NCBI GenBank assembly: GCA_965368585.1 | Contig: CBDUNM010000030.1 | Span: forward strand, 1 to 40,767 | DNA from: JARRQB01 sp965368585 | Lineage (GTDB): Bacteria > Pseudomonadota > Gammaproteobacteria > Chromatiales > Chromatiaceae | Reading direction: 5' to 3' | DNA: 40,767 nucleotides | Part shown: in pieces, positions 14,697-24,121 of the stretch | Layout of the letters: each line of letters starts with the position of its first letter | How positions within the stretch are numbered: the stretch's first letter is position 1 | Notes under the pieces: generated by a model | The model's database searches: none | Told to the model about the DNA's origin: nothing | Seen by the model: only the letters and a program-made list of their open reading frames with translations | Translations under genes and position numbers: made by a program

Positions 14697-16103
14697 TCAC
14701 CCCAGCGACGCCTCGGGGCTGATGTCCGGCGCCAGCACCGCGTCCAGCGCGGACCGCTGCAACCCGCTGCGGTCCACTTTCAGATAGGCGACGCCGTCCT
14801 CGGGAACGACGACCGCTTCGATAACGCCCGGTACGGCCAGCAGTTGCGCGGTCAGTTCATCGACCTGGTCAAGGTCGGTACCGCTAAGCCCGCGCAACTC
14901 GCTGCTGAGTTGCCGGGGAGGACGCATACCCGCGGCCACGGCCAGCCAGACGAACGCGCCCACCGCGGATACCAGAAAGACGGCCTCCAAGCCAAACGCG
15001 TGATGCGCCCATCCGCCGAACGCGCCCCCGACGAAGGCGCCGAGAAACTGGGACGTGGAATAGATGCCCATGGCGGAACCTTTGGCATCGGCGGGCGCGA
15101 ACTTCGATACCAGCGACGGCAGACTCGCTTCGAGCAGATTGACTGCCGTGAAAAACACCCATAACAGAAGACCCAGCGCCCATAGCCCGCTGGCGCCGAG
15201 GTACAGTCCGAGCACGGACAGGCCCAGCACGCCAATGGCGCCGAGAAACACCGGCTTCATCCTTCCATGGCGCTCCGCGAGCACGATAAACGGCACCATG
15301 ACCAGCAGTGACAGCGCCAGCACCGGCAGATAAAACAACGAGTGATCCTGCGGCGCCAGCCCCGCGTCACGCAATTTCAACGGAAACGCAAGAAACAGCG
15401 ACGTCATCATCAAGTGCAGGGAGAAAATACCCCAGTCCAACCGCAACAACTGCGGATCCATGGCCACCCGGCGCAACAAGGCCGGCACGGGCTCGGTATC
15501 ACGGTGAAAGCGCTGCTTGCGCGGCGTGGGCACGACCAACACCAGCAATACGATACCGGACAGCGCGGCGGCCAAGGTGAACCAGAATATCCCGGATATC
15601 CCGACCCATTCGCCCAACAAAGGCCCCATGATCAACGCCAGCGCAAACGACAGCCCGATGGTCGCGCCGATCATCGCCATCGCTTTGGTGCGCTGGGATT
15701 CACGGGTCAGATCGGCCGCCAATGCCATCACCGCGGCGGAAATCGCCCCGCTGCCCTGAATGGCCCGCCCCACGATGATCCAGTGGATATCGTCGGCCGT
15801 CGCCGCGATCACGCTCCCTGCAGCGAACAGCAGCAGCCCCGTGACGATGACCGGCTTTCGTCCGATCCGATCGGACAACATGCCGAAGGGAATTTGCAGC
15901 AACGCCTGGGTAAGGCCGTATATGCCGATTGCCAACCCGACCAGGATCGGCGTGGCGCCGCTCAAGTCCTGCGCGTAGAGGGCGAACACGGGTAGGATCA
16001 GGAACAACCCGATCATTCTGAACCCGTAAATTCCCGCCAACCCGAACGCAGCACGGCGCTCGGTCGATGACATCGGCAGTGTCTTGTCGCTTTCGTTTCT
16101 CAA
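14697..16103 (-). CDS. MFS transporter with C-terminal YAM-like domain (YajR type)
   Basis: A 468-residue major facilitator carrier with about 12 membrane segments. Motif A appears as GMLSDRIGRKP between segments 2 and 3. Roughly the last 70 residues form a soluble ferredoxin-like alpha/beta tail (QVDELTAQLLAVPGVIEAVVVPEDGVAYLKVD), as in E. coli YajR, whose extra domain is termed YAM. The substrate is unknown; related carriers are annotated as drug or metabolite exporters without proof. It is divergent from uvrA across 206 bp, which should contain both promoters. Confidence 0.88.
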   Translation of the reverse strand: MRNESDKTLPMSSTERRAAFGLAGIYGFRMIGLFLILPVFALYAQDLSGATPILVGLAIGIYGLTQALLQIPFGMLSDRIGRKPVIVTGLLLFAAGSVIAATADDIHWIIVGRAIQGSGAISAAVMALAADLTRESQRTKAMAMIGATIGLSFALALIMGPLLGEWVGISGIFWFTLAAALSGIVLLVLVVPTPRKQRFHRDTEPVPALLRRVAMDPQLLRLDWGIFSLHLMMTSLFLAFPLKLRDAGLAPQDHSLFYLPVLALSLLVMVPFIVLAERHGRMKPVFLGAIGVLGLSVLGLYLGASGLWALGLLLWVFFTAVNLLEASLPSLVSKFAPADAKGSAMGIYSTSQFLGAFVGGAFGGWAHHAFGLEAVFLVSAVGAFVWLAVAAGMRPPRQLSSELRGLSGTDLDQVDELTAQLLAVPGVIEAVVVPEDGVAYLKVDRSGLQRSALDAVLAPDISPEASLG

Positions 16104-16309
16104 GCTGAGCCCGCAACGGCTGGAATCAAAGAACGCCTATTGTAAACGACCTGGATGGTCGTGGCGGCTCACGACGCGCGTGGATTATACTGTGACGTTA
16201 CTTCAGGTTAATGGATTTCGTATGGCCCCGACGAACCAAACGGGCCGCTACCGGTATGCGCGTCGCCCAACGGCTAACCGCTGGACGCCCCCGATAGACG
16301 GCCAACCCC

Positions 16310-19138
16310 ATGGATAAGATTCAGATTCGGGGCGCCCGGACGCACAACCTCAAGAACATCGACATCGATCTGCCCAGAGACAAGCTGATCGTGATCACCG
16401 GCCTGTCGGGCTCCGGCAAGTCGTCGCTGGCGTTCGATACCATCTACGCCGAAGGCCAGCGGCGTTACGTCGAATCGTTGTCGGCGTACGCCCGGCAGTT
16501 CCTGTCGATCATGGAAAAGCCCGACATCGATCACATTGAGGGGCTCTCGCCGGCCATCTCCATCGAACAGAAATCGACCAGCCACAATCCCCGTTCAACC
16601 GTTGGCACCATTACCGAAATCTACGATTATCTACGCCTGCTGTTCGCCCGCACCGGAACGCCGCGCTGCCCCGAGCACACCGAACCGCTGGAAGCACAGA
16701 CGGTGTCGCAGATGGTTGACAAGGTCCTCGAACTGCCGGAGGGCACCCGGCTGTTGCTGTTGGCCCCGGTCATCTCGGAACGCAAGGGGGAATACCACAA
16801 ACTGCTGGGCGAACTGCACGCACAAGGGTATATCCGGGCCCGTATCGACGGCGAGGTCATCGATCTGGACGACCCGCCCGATTTGGAACTGCACCGTAAA
16901 CATTCGATCGAGGTGGTCGTCGACCGCTTCAAGGTACGGGCGGACCTGCAGCTACGCCTCGCCGAATCTTTCGAAACGGCCCTGGCGCTCGCCAACGGGG
17001 TGGCGCGGATCGCGTTTATGGACGGTTCGCGGTCGGAGCTGACCTTCTCTGCCCGGTTCGCCTGCCCGGTCTGCGGCTACAGCATTCCCGAACTCGAACC
17101 GCGTCTGTTCTCGTTCAATAACCCGGTGGGCGCCTGCACCACCTGCGACGGCCTGGGCGTCGAGCAGTTCTTCGACGTCGGCAAGGTCGTAGGCCATCCG
17201 GAGCTGTCGCTGGCAGCGGGTGCGGTCAGAGGCTGGGACCGGCGCAACGCCTACTACTTTCAGATGCTGCGCAGCCTTGCCGAACACCTGCGATTCGACC
17301 CGGAAACACCCTGGCAGGAGTTGGACGAAACGACCCGCGACGTCGTTCTGTACGGCAGCGACGAGCCCATCGCATTCACCTATGCCAACGACCGGGGGAA
17401 GTCGGCCAACAAGGTTCATCCGTTCGAGGGCGTTATCAGCAACATGGAGCGCCGCTACCGGGAGACCGAGTCGACGGCGGTACGCGAGGAACTGGCGCGC
17501 TATCTGTCCACCCAGCCGTGCCCCCAGTGCGGCGGCACCCGGCTCAACCAGGCCGCACGCCACGTGTACGTTGCCGAGCGCAACCTGCCGTCGCTCACGC
17601 AGCTCGCCATCGAGCAGTGTCTGGCGTTCTTCCACGCCCTCGAACTGCCGGGTAAGCGCGGCCAGATTGCCGAGAAGATCGTCAAGGAAATCTGCTCGCG
17701 CCTGCAGTTCCTGGTCAACGTCGGATTGAATTATCTCACCCTGGAACGCAGCGCCGACACCTTGTCGGGGGGCGAAGCACAGCGCATTCGACTCGCCAGC
17801 CAAATCGGCGCCGGGTTGGTCGGGGTGATGTATGTGTTGGACGAACCGTCGATCGGCCTGCATCAACGCGACAACGAGCGGCTGCTGGCGACGCTCAATC
17901 ACCTCCGCGACCTGGGTAACACGGTCATCGTCGTCGAACACGATGAGGAGGCGATCCGCTGCGCCGATCACGTGGTGGATATCGGACCCGGTGCAGGGGT
18001 GCACGGCGGCCGCATCGTGGCGCAGGGTAGCGCGAACGATATTGCCGCCTGCGAGGAATCGATCACCGGACGGTATCTGGCCGGGAAAGCCTACATCCCG
18101 GTCCCCGCCAAGCGGCGCTCGTTCAACAAGAAAGCCGTATTGAAGCTGCACGGCGCCACGGGCAACAACCTGCAAAACGTCAACCTGGCAATACCCGCCG
18201 GGCTGTTCGTCTGCGTGACCGGCGTATCGGGTTCGGGGAAGTCGACGCTGATCAACGATACCCTGTACCCGCTGGCGGCCAACACGCTGAACGGCGCCAG
18301 CCAGACGATTGCACCGCATAAGCGCGTTTCCGGATTGCGGCATTTCGACAAGGTCGTCGATATCGATCAGTCACCGATCGGCCGCACACCTCGCTCCAAC
18401 CCCGCCACCTACACCGGACTGTTTACCCCCATACGCGACTTGTTCGCCAACGTGCCGGAGGCCCGCGCCCGCGGTTACGGCCCGGGCCGATTCAGTTTCA
18501 ACGTCAAAGGCGGCCGCTGCGAGGCGTGCAAAGGCGACGGAGTGATTCGTGTGGAAATGCATTTCCTGCCGGACGTGTACGTCTCCTGCGACGTGTGCAA
18601 AGGACGACGCTACAACCGGGAAACGCTGGAGATTGAGTACAAAGGACGGTCGATCGATAAGGTGCTGGCGATGACGGTGGAGGAAGCCCTGCCCTTTTTC
18701 GACGCCGTTCCGGTTATCCGCAGAAAACTGGAGACCCTGATGGACGTCGGCCTTTCCTATGTTCAGCTTGGCCAGAACGCAACGACGCTGTCCGGCGGGG
18801 AGGCACAGCGGGTCAAACTGTCGCGCGAACTGTCACGGCGTGAAACCGGCAATACATTGTATATCCTTGATGAGCCCACGACCGGTCTGCACTTTCACGA
18901 TGTGCAGCAATTGCTGGCGGTGCTGCACCGTTTGTGCGATCACGGCAATACCGTGGTCGTCATCGAGCACAACCTGGATGTCATTAAGACCGCGGACTGG
19001 GTCGTGGACCTGGGGCCCGAGGGCGGCGACGGCGGCGGCCGGATCATCGCAACCGGCACCCCCGAAGCGGTGGCGGCGGCGCCGGATTCCCATACTGGAA
19101 GGTTTCTCGACCGCGTGTTGAACGTTAAACGACACTGA
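16310..19138 (+). CDS. uvrA: Excinuclease ABC subunit A
   Basis: A 942-residue UvrA of normal length, the damage-sensing ATPase of nucleotide excision repair that loads UvrB. It contains two ABC modules: Walker A GLSGSGKSS (31-39) with signature LSGGEAQRIRLA (from 485), and Walker A GVSGSGKST (638-646) with signature LSGGEAQRVKLS (from 827). Zinc-binding cysteine pairs appear as CPVCGY...CTTCDG, CPQCGG, and CEACKGDG...CDVCKG. Walker B segments VLDEPSIGLH and ILDEPTTGLH are intact. No clean LexA box (CTG-N10-CAG) was found upstream. It converges with the next gene, with only 14 bp between stops. Confidence 0.98.
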   Translation: MDKIQIRGARTHNLKNIDIDLPRDKLIVITGLSGSGKSSLAFDTIYAEGQRRYVESLSAYARQFLSIMEKPDIDHIEGLSPAISIEQKSTSHNPRSTVGTITEIYDYLRLLFARTGTPRCPEHTEPLEAQTVSQMVDKVLELPEGTRLLLLAPVISERKGEYHKLLGELHAQGYIRARIDGEVIDLDDPPDLELHRKHSIEVVVDRFKVRADLQLRLAESFETALALANGVARIAFMDGSRSELTFSARFACPVCGYSIPELEPRLFSFNNPVGACTTCDGLGVEQFFDVGKVVGHPELSLAAGAVRGWDRRNAYYFQMLRSLAEHLRFDPETPWQELDETTRDVVLYGSDEPIAFTYANDRGKSANKVHPFEGVISNMERRYRETESTAVREELARYLSTQPCPQCGGTRLNQAARHVYVAERNLPSLTQLAIEQCLAFFHALELPGKRGQIAEKIVKEICSRLQFLVNVGLNYLTLERSADTLSGGEAQRIRLASQIGAGLVGVMYVLDEPSIGLHQRDNERLLATLNHLRDLGNTVIVVEHDEEAIRCADHVVDIGPGAGVHGGRIVAQGSANDIAACEESITGRYLAGKAYIPVPAKRRSFNKKAVLKLHGATGNNLQNVNLAIPAGLFVCVTGVSGSGKSTLINDTLYPLAANTLNGASQTIAPHKRVSGLRHFDKVVDIDQSPIGRTPRSNPATYTGLFTPIRDLFANVPEARARGYGPGRFSFNVKGGRCEACKGDGVIRVEMHFLPDVYVSCDVCKGRRYNRETLEIEYKGRSIDKVLAMTVEEALPFFDAVPVIRRKLETLMDVGLSYVQLGQNATTLSGGEAQRVKLSRELSRRETGNTLYILDEPTTGLHFHDVQQLLAVLHRLCDHGNTVVVIEHNLDVIKTADWVVDLGPEGGDGGGRIIATGTPEAVAAAPDSHTGRFLDRVLNVKRH

Positions 19139-19152
19139 AGGGGCCGGGTACC

Positions 19153-19902
19153 TTAACGGCCGACCACCGACACCGAGTCTCCTATCGCCAGACCCAGCTG
19201 GGTCGCCGCATTGCCTTGGTTCACCGCTATCTCTATCAGGCCGAACGAATTCTCGTACCAGAACGGTGCGCCGGGGGCCACTTCGCTGAACACCCGCGCA
19301 TACGGTATTTTTCGGGCGCCACACAGCAGCACGGAGGCGGCGGAAATCTGTCCGGCGCGTATGCCGGTGACCGCATTGCCGAATTGATCGATAAAGATCA
19401 GCCGAAGTTCATCAGGCGGCCATGCTGCGCCGACGATGTCGCTGACCTCGATCGGCGTGCGCGCCGGCTCCTCACCCGCCAGCAGACGACCGCAGACTGG
19501 CGCAAACAGGTCGCGCCCATGGAAGCTCGATGACAGCCGGTCGGGACGCCAATCTATACGCCACACCGAGTTCGCGTCATCCGCGACAGCAACCCGGGAC
19601 AGCAGACCGTTGTCGGGTCCGATGAAAACTCGCGCCCCCGACTGTACGATCAACGACATGCGCGCCGAACCGACGCCCGGATCAACCACCGCGACGATCG
19701 AGCAATCCTGCGGCAATTCGTTGGCCAACCCCGCCAGCAGATACGCCGCTGGCCGGGGCGAAAAACCCGGCGCAGCGCTCAGGAGATTCAAGACTCGCGC
19801 GCGGGGCGCAAGTGCAATCAGGGCGACTTCCATTTGCGCGAGATACGGCCCCTCTATACCGAAATCCGTAAAGAAGAACACCAGCGGATTGTCGCAATTC
19901 AT
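19153..19902 (-). CDS. SAM hydroxide adenosyltransferase family protein (DUF62)
   Basis: A 249-residue member of the family that splits S-adenosylmethionine into adenosine and methionine using water, related to the bacterial fluorinase and chlorinase. Visible signatures are FFTDFG (residues 10-15), VVDPGVGSAR with Asp74 and Arg81, IGPDNGLLSR and SSFHGRDLFAPV with His128. Asp74, Arg81 and His128 match the Asp-Arg-His set that characterises the hydroxide-using branch, so a halogenase is unlikely. The C-terminal beta-barrel has IFIDQFGNAVT and WYENSFGLIEIAVN. The biological reason for SAM hydrolysis is unclear. Confidence 0.92.
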   Translation of the reverse strand: MNCDNPLVFFFTDFGIEGPYLAQMEVALIALAPRARVLNLLSAAPGFSPRPAAYLLAGLANELPQDCSIVAVVDPGVGSARMSLIVQSGARVFIGPDNGLLSRVAVADDANSVWRIDWRPDRLSSSFHGRDLFAPVCGRLLAGEEPARTPIEVSDIVGAAWPPDELRLIFIDQFGNAVTGIRAGQISAASVLLCGARKIPYARVFSEVAPGAPFWYENSFGLIEIAVNQGNAATQLGLAIGDSVSVVGR

Positions 19903-20174
19903 GGGCCGATTTTAGCTTATGCTGCCTAGTGCACGACGAGTTCGAAAGTCAGGAAGTGATGGGCAAAACCGGTGGTGTGATCGGCCCGGCTGCAAAGGCC
20001 GGTGCGGCCTGAGCCCGAACCGGACAAAGTGCCACACAAGCGGCTTGTTCCGCATGAACGCTACCGCGACCCGTCGCGCCACGGTACCCGTCAAGTGGTG
20101 ACCGCAGACAGGGTTTTTTTAGCCGCGCTTAATCCCAGCTGCCAGTAGACCCTCCCGCCGTCCCCGGCTGGACA

Positions 20175-20960
20175 CTACATGCTGCGATAAAATTGATAGT
20201 TGCGGCGCTCAATTTCCGCCGTCGGCAACATCGGGAAATACTTGGTGCCCTCTGACGACGCGAACATGAACCCGTGACGAACCAGCCGGTACCCGATAGT
20301 ATCCAAGGCGCTATCCAGGCTGACTGCTTTGAGCGGTTTTTCGGGAATATTGCGCAGTTCGAGGATGGCGTCTCTTAATTTTGAAGGGTGCACACCAGGA
20401 ACAGGTGATGAAATCATCGGATTTTCGTCGAACCTCTTCAGAAACTCATCGGTGTTAAAATCAATCTGAGTATAGAAGAGCTTCGGCGCGCCCTTGGTAT
20501 AGCCAGCTTCGGTAATCCGCTGACCAAATTCCGGGAAATCCAGGCGCGACAACACCAGCATTCGCGGCGGTGCTATTTCCGCATAGGTCCTGATAAAGCC
20601 CGGTTCGTGCTTGGCTTGGTGTGGCGCTTCAGTGAGCTCGATGCAATAACCTTCGGGAGTGGTAAGGTATAGCGCCTTGATCGTTTCGAAATCGATATGT
20701 TCCAAAACGCGGTAGGTGGAAATGTACTTTGTAGCCTTCGGCCGACCATCCTCATGAGGGATCAGAGCAGCCAGTCCTGCGTCGATGTCGAAATACGGAT
20801 GCCGAAACGCTATTTCGATCTCGGCGAATATGGTCTTACCCGCATAGTGGCGAGCCGACCCGGTGTTAAAGTGCTTAGCGAACTGTTCGGGCGTTAGTTG
20901 TGATGCAACCAGCGCCTGATTTGGCATAAGAACAAGGTATAAATGACTCTCATAACTCAT
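20175..20960 (-). CDS. Unrecognised protein, paralogue of the gene at 21279-22052
   Basis: A 261-residue protein that I do not recognise. It has no signal peptide, membrane segment, cysteine cluster or nucleotide-binding motif, so it is probably a soluble alpha/beta protein. A GGAG about 9 nt upstream supports the ATG at 20960. It aligns end to end with the protein of 21279-22052: YLVLMPNQALVASQLTPEQF against YLSIFPLEALIASELDPEAF, ISTYRVLEHI against LSIYRSLEKI, and a shared C-terminal LRD...Y.L...G pattern. It is encoded downstream of hppA on the same strand, after a 318-bp gap. A local duplication is the simplest origin. Confidence 0.8.
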   Translation of the reverse strand: MSYESHLYLVLMPNQALVASQLTPEQFAKHFNTGSARHYAGKTIFAEIEIAFRHPYFDIDAGLAALIPHEDGRPKATKYISTYRVLEHIDFETIKALYLTTPEGYCIELTEAPHQAKHEPGFIRTYAEIAPPRMLVLSRLDFPEFGQRITEAGYTKGAPKLFYTQIDFNTDEFLKRFDENPMISSPVPGVHPSKLRDAILELRNIPEKPLKAVSLDSALDTIGYRLVRHGFMFASSEGTKYFPMLPTAEIERRNYQFYRSM

Positions 20961-21278
20961 AAATTCGACTCCAGTGGATACTTTGCGGCTGCAAAAAGCC
21001 GATAGGCGCCACTCAATGTTTGAGCGAAAACAGGACTGCGATCTTGTTCAAGTGCGAAACGGGACGCATTCGAGGGTTCATCGCTAACACTAGCCGTTAA
21101 TTTGCGTTGCGGCAAGCGCCGCAATTCGACAAAGGGGGCGGCTCCTGAAGAGGTCGAGATAAAATCGCGGAGCCTCGTTCAACCCGCTTTTCACCGAAAA
21201 CTACGGAAGCCTGGGTCTGAATTGCGCCCTTTGAACACTACACTGTACGTATTCGTTGAGTTACCGGCCTCGACCGAC
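20961..21278. other. Spacer between the paralogous genes, with a short perfect hairpin
   Basis: These 318 bp contain no credible gene. One perfect stem (TTGCGGC / GCCGCAA, 21107-21124, loop AAGC) is visible, but neither strand has a T-run after it, so it is not a clear intrinsic terminator. The spacer length suggests the 20175-20960 gene may have its own promoter, though none was identified. Confidence 0.4.
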
Positions 21279-22052
21279 CTAAACGATCATCGCAGACTTT
21301 GCCCACGGGTGGTGGTGCATTTTGAGTTCTTGTAAGCTCTTCATCCGGTAGTACAACACCCCTCCCTGATCGCCCACATACACGCCCGTATCTATCAAGT
21401 TGTAGGTAAAGGTTTCAACCCGCGCACGATCCAGCGTTTTTGCGATCTTTCCCGATTTTGTCGTGACCGAGTTAATGCAGTCCCTCAGGTGACCAATGTT
21501 CTGGTGATAGAGATTCCCTATATTGCCGGCGTCGTCCAGATTGGCCAAATCGATCACGCGTAGGTCCGCTATAGCGATGCGCGGGACATGTATATTGTTT
21601 TCTGGGTTGGTCATGTAACGGCAAAACTGCGATGGCGCCAGCGTGGTGACTACTACCGGGCGGATCGGCGACATCTCCTGGTACAGATAGAACTGTTTTG
21701 TCTGTTGCGTCGCCCCCTCCAGCAACTCCGGCTCGAGCTCCAATGAACGCCCGTCTCGGGTGACCAGATAAAGCTTTCCCAAGCCGCTAAGGGGTATTTT
21801 TTCCAGGCTGCGGTAAATAGACAAATACACGGAACTCTTGTTACGTTCCAGACCCTTGGCCGCGCATTTTTTTTCTGCGTAGGCGAGGTCGAAGGAATCG
21901 CCGAGTTTCCCCCCGACCTCGATAAAGACGTGCTGCTCCGAAGAGCCCCGACGCGAACCCGTCGCCATGTATACGCCGAATGCCTCGGGATCAAGTTCCG
22001 AGGCGATCAGGGCCTCGAGTGGAAAGATGGAAAGATAGTAATGAATACTCAT
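21279..22052 (-). CDS. Unrecognised protein beside hppA, paralogue of the gene at 20175-20960
   Basis: A 257-residue protein of no recognised family, with the same plan as its neighbour: an N-terminal strand-helix unit (YYLSIFPLEALIASELDPEA), a middle VYLSIYRSLEKIPLSGLGKL-like segment followed by LYLVTRDGRSLELEPE, then YLYQEMSPIRPVVVTTLAPS, and a C-terminal LRDCI...Y.LIDTGVY part. GAGGA precedes the ATG at 22052. It lies 59 bp downstream of hppA on the same strand and may share its transcript. Unlike a repressor it has no obvious helix-turn-helix. A role tied to the pyrophosphatase is only suggested by position. Confidence 0.8.
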   Translation of the reverse strand: MSIHYYLSIFPLEALIASELDPEAFGVYMATGSRRGSSEQHVFIEVGGKLGDSFDLAYAEKKCAAKGLERNKSSVYLSIYRSLEKIPLSGLGKLYLVTRDGRSLELEPELLEGATQQTKQFYLYQEMSPIRPVVVTTLAPSQFCRYMTNPENNIHVPRIAIADLRVIDLANLDDAGNIGNLYHQNIGHLRDCINSVTTKSGKIAKTLDRARVETFTYNLIDTGVYVGDQGGVLYYRMKSLQELKMHHHPWAKSAMIV

Positions 22053-22111
22053 GACGCTAATCCTCTTGAGGTCTGTCGCTGGATGACATCTTCCACCACG
22101 CTGTCCATATT

Positions 22112-24121
22112 CTAGAGCAGGAAAGGCACCATCAGGAGCGCCACTACGTTCAGGATCTTTATCATCGGGTTGATCGCGGGCCCCGCGGTATCCTTGTAGG
22201 GGTCGCCGACCGTATCCCCGGTGACTGCTGCCTTGTGTGCGTCGCTACCCTTGCCACCTAAGTGGCCGTCTTCAATATACTTCTTGGCGTTGTCCCACGC
22301 CGCGCCGCCGGTCGTCATAGACAGCGCCACGAACAGCCCAGTTGTTATGCTTCCGATCAGCATGCCGCCGAGCGCGATTTTACCCAGCAATACTCCCACC
22401 AGCAGCGGCGCCACCACCGGGATGAGGGCCGGCACCAACATCTCCTTGAGCGCGAAGCGAGTCACGATATCCACACAGGTGCGATAGTCCGGTTTAGCGG
22501 TCCCTTCCATGATGCCCGGTATCTCACGAAACTGCCGACGTACCTCTTCAACCACCGCGGCGCCGGCATTTCCCACGGCCTTCATGGAGATCGACGCGAA
22601 CACATACGGTAACATTCCCCCGATGAACAACCCGATCACCACGTTGACATTCGAAAGGTCGAAACTAATCTCGGTGCCGCCGCCGTGTACTCCGAACTCG
22701 TACACGTAGGAGGCGAACAACACCAGCGCCGCCAAGCCCGCAGAACCGATGGCATATCCCTTCGTCACGGCTTTGGTTGTATTGCCAACGGCGTCGAGCG
22801 GATCGGTGACGGCACGCACGCTTTCGTCCATTTCCGCCATTTCAGCGATTCCACCAGCGTTGTCGGTAATCGGCCCGTAAGCGTCGATGGCAATCACCAT
22901 CCCTGTCATCGAAAGCATCGCCATAGCGGCCATCGCGATCCCGTATAGACCGGCAAAGTGATGCGCGAAAAATATTGCCACGCAGATCGCGATCACCGGT
23001 GCCGCGGTCGCCTGCATGCTGACGGACAGGCCTGCGATGATGTTGGTCGCGTGCCCGGTCCTGGAGGCATTGGCAACGAACTTCACTGGGCCATAAATAC
23101 CGGTGTAGTACTCGGTTATACCAACTATCACTACCGTGAGAACCAATCCAACCAAAGTCGCGTAATAAATCGACAAAGCCGGCAAATCCGGTATATCGCC
23201 CATCATCGCGAGAGTCAGAAAGAGAAACGCGATGGCCGCCAGCACGGCGGATCCAAACATCCCTTTATATAGAGCTCCCATGACGTATCCACTGCTACCT
23301 AAACGAACGAAATATAGCCCCGCAATGGATGCGAATATCGAGGCCGCACCAAGCACCAGGGGAAATTCGATCGCTGCTGGATAGTCCGGAAGAAGCAATT
23401 TGCCCAACAACATGGCCGCAATGGCGGTAACCGCGTACGTTTCGAAAAGATCCGCCGCCATACCGGCACAGTCACCGACGTTGTCACCGACATTGTCTGC
23501 GATGACCGCCGGGTTGCGCGGGTCGTCTTCGGGAATGCCGGCCTCGACTTTGCCGACCAGATCCGCGCCAACATCCGCCCCTTTGGTGAAAATGCCGCCG
23601 CCCAGGCGGGCGAATATAGAAATCAAGCTACCGCCAAAACCAAGAGCAACCAACGCCGTTACGTCCTTGGTGACCGCGTAAAAGCCAGCGACCGAAGCCA
23701 GCGCAAGACTCGCTACGATTATGCCGGTTACTGAACCGCCTTTGAAGGCCATTGCCAGACCGGAAGCCAGCCCCGCGCGCGCCGCCTCGGCGGTCCGCAC
23801 GTTCGCCAAAACCGACACACGCATGCCGATATATCCGGCCAAGTAGGAGGCCAGGGCTCCGAGGGCAAATCCGACCGCTTCACGCCCACCCAGCGTGAGC
23901 CAGATAATCAAGGCGATGATCGCGCCGGTGATACCGGCGGTTTTGAGCTGCCGGTGTAAATAGGCTACGGCACCTTCTTTGATAGCGCCCGCAATCTCTT
24001 GCATGCGCGCGTTTCCCGCCGGCGCACGCCGTACCGACGCCGCAAGCCCGATGGAATAGAGTACTCCAGCACCGCCGATCATCGCGCAGAGCAAAGGGAT
24101 CATGTTGCCTATCGTTCCCAT
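22112..24121 (-). CDS. hppA: K+-independent H+-translocating membrane pyrophosphatase
   Basis: A 669-residue membrane pyrophosphatase with about 16 hydrophobic helices that couples pyrophosphate hydrolysis to ion pumping. The catalytic loops are intact: DVGADLVGKVEAGIPEDDPR, NPAVIADNVGDNVGDCAGMA with its aspartates, and near the C-terminus GSDAHKAAVTGDTVGDPYKD. The subtype site reads GNTTKAVT, with Lys450 and Thr453 where K+-dependent enzymes have Ala and Gly/Ala. That marks the K+-independent class, whose characterised members pump protons. The enzyme probably recovers energy from biosynthetic pyrophosphate under low-energy or stress conditions. Confidence 0.96.
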   Translation of the reverse strand: MGTIGNMIPLLCAMIGGAGVLYSIGLAASVRRAPAGNARMQEIAGAIKEGAVAYLHRQLKTAGITGAIIALIIWLTLGGREAVGFALGALASYLAGYIGMRVSVLANVRTAEAARAGLASGLAMAFKGGSVTGIIVASLALASVAGFYAVTKDVTALVALGFGGSLISIFARLGGGIFTKGADVGADLVGKVEAGIPEDDPRNPAVIADNVGDNVGDCAGMAADLFETYAVTAIAAMLLGKLLLPDYPAAIEFPLVLGAASIFASIAGLYFVRLGSSGYVMGALYKGMFGSAVLAAIAFLFLTLAMMGDIPDLPALSIYYATLVGLVLTVVIVGITEYYTGIYGPVKFVANASRTGHATNIIAGLSVSMQATAAPVIAICVAIFFAHHFAGLYGIAMAAMAMLSMTGMVIAIDAYGPITDNAGGIAEMAEMDESVRAVTDPLDAVGNTTKAVTKGYAIGSAGLAALVLFASYVYEFGVHGGGTEISFDLSNVNVVIGLFIGGMLPYVFASISMKAVGNAGAAVVEEVRRQFREIPGIMEGTAKPDYRTCVDIVTRFALKEMLVPALIPVVAPLLVGVLLGKIALGGMLIGSITTGLFVALSMTTGGAAWDNAKKYIEDGHLGGKGSDAHKAAVTGDTVGDPYKDTAGPAINPMIKILNVVALLMVPFLL

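Noticed and set aside
15342..15995. 217-codon plus-strand open frame
   Set aside because: Antisense to the YajR-type MFS gene and made of Gln/Arg/His-rich low-complexity sequence.
16190..16206. LexA-box-like sequence upstream of uvrA (CTG...CAG)
   Set aside because: The spacing is 11 rather than 10 bases and the inner bases do not match the CTGT-N8-ACAG consensus.
16952..18343. 463-codon minus-strand open frame
   Set aside because: It is antisense to uvrA, whose motifs are intact over the whole stretch; long antisense frames are expected in GC-rich coding DNA.
21107..21124. Perfect 7-bp hairpin between the two unknown paralogues
   Set aside because: No T-run on either strand, so it is not supported as a terminator; left as an unexplained short stem.
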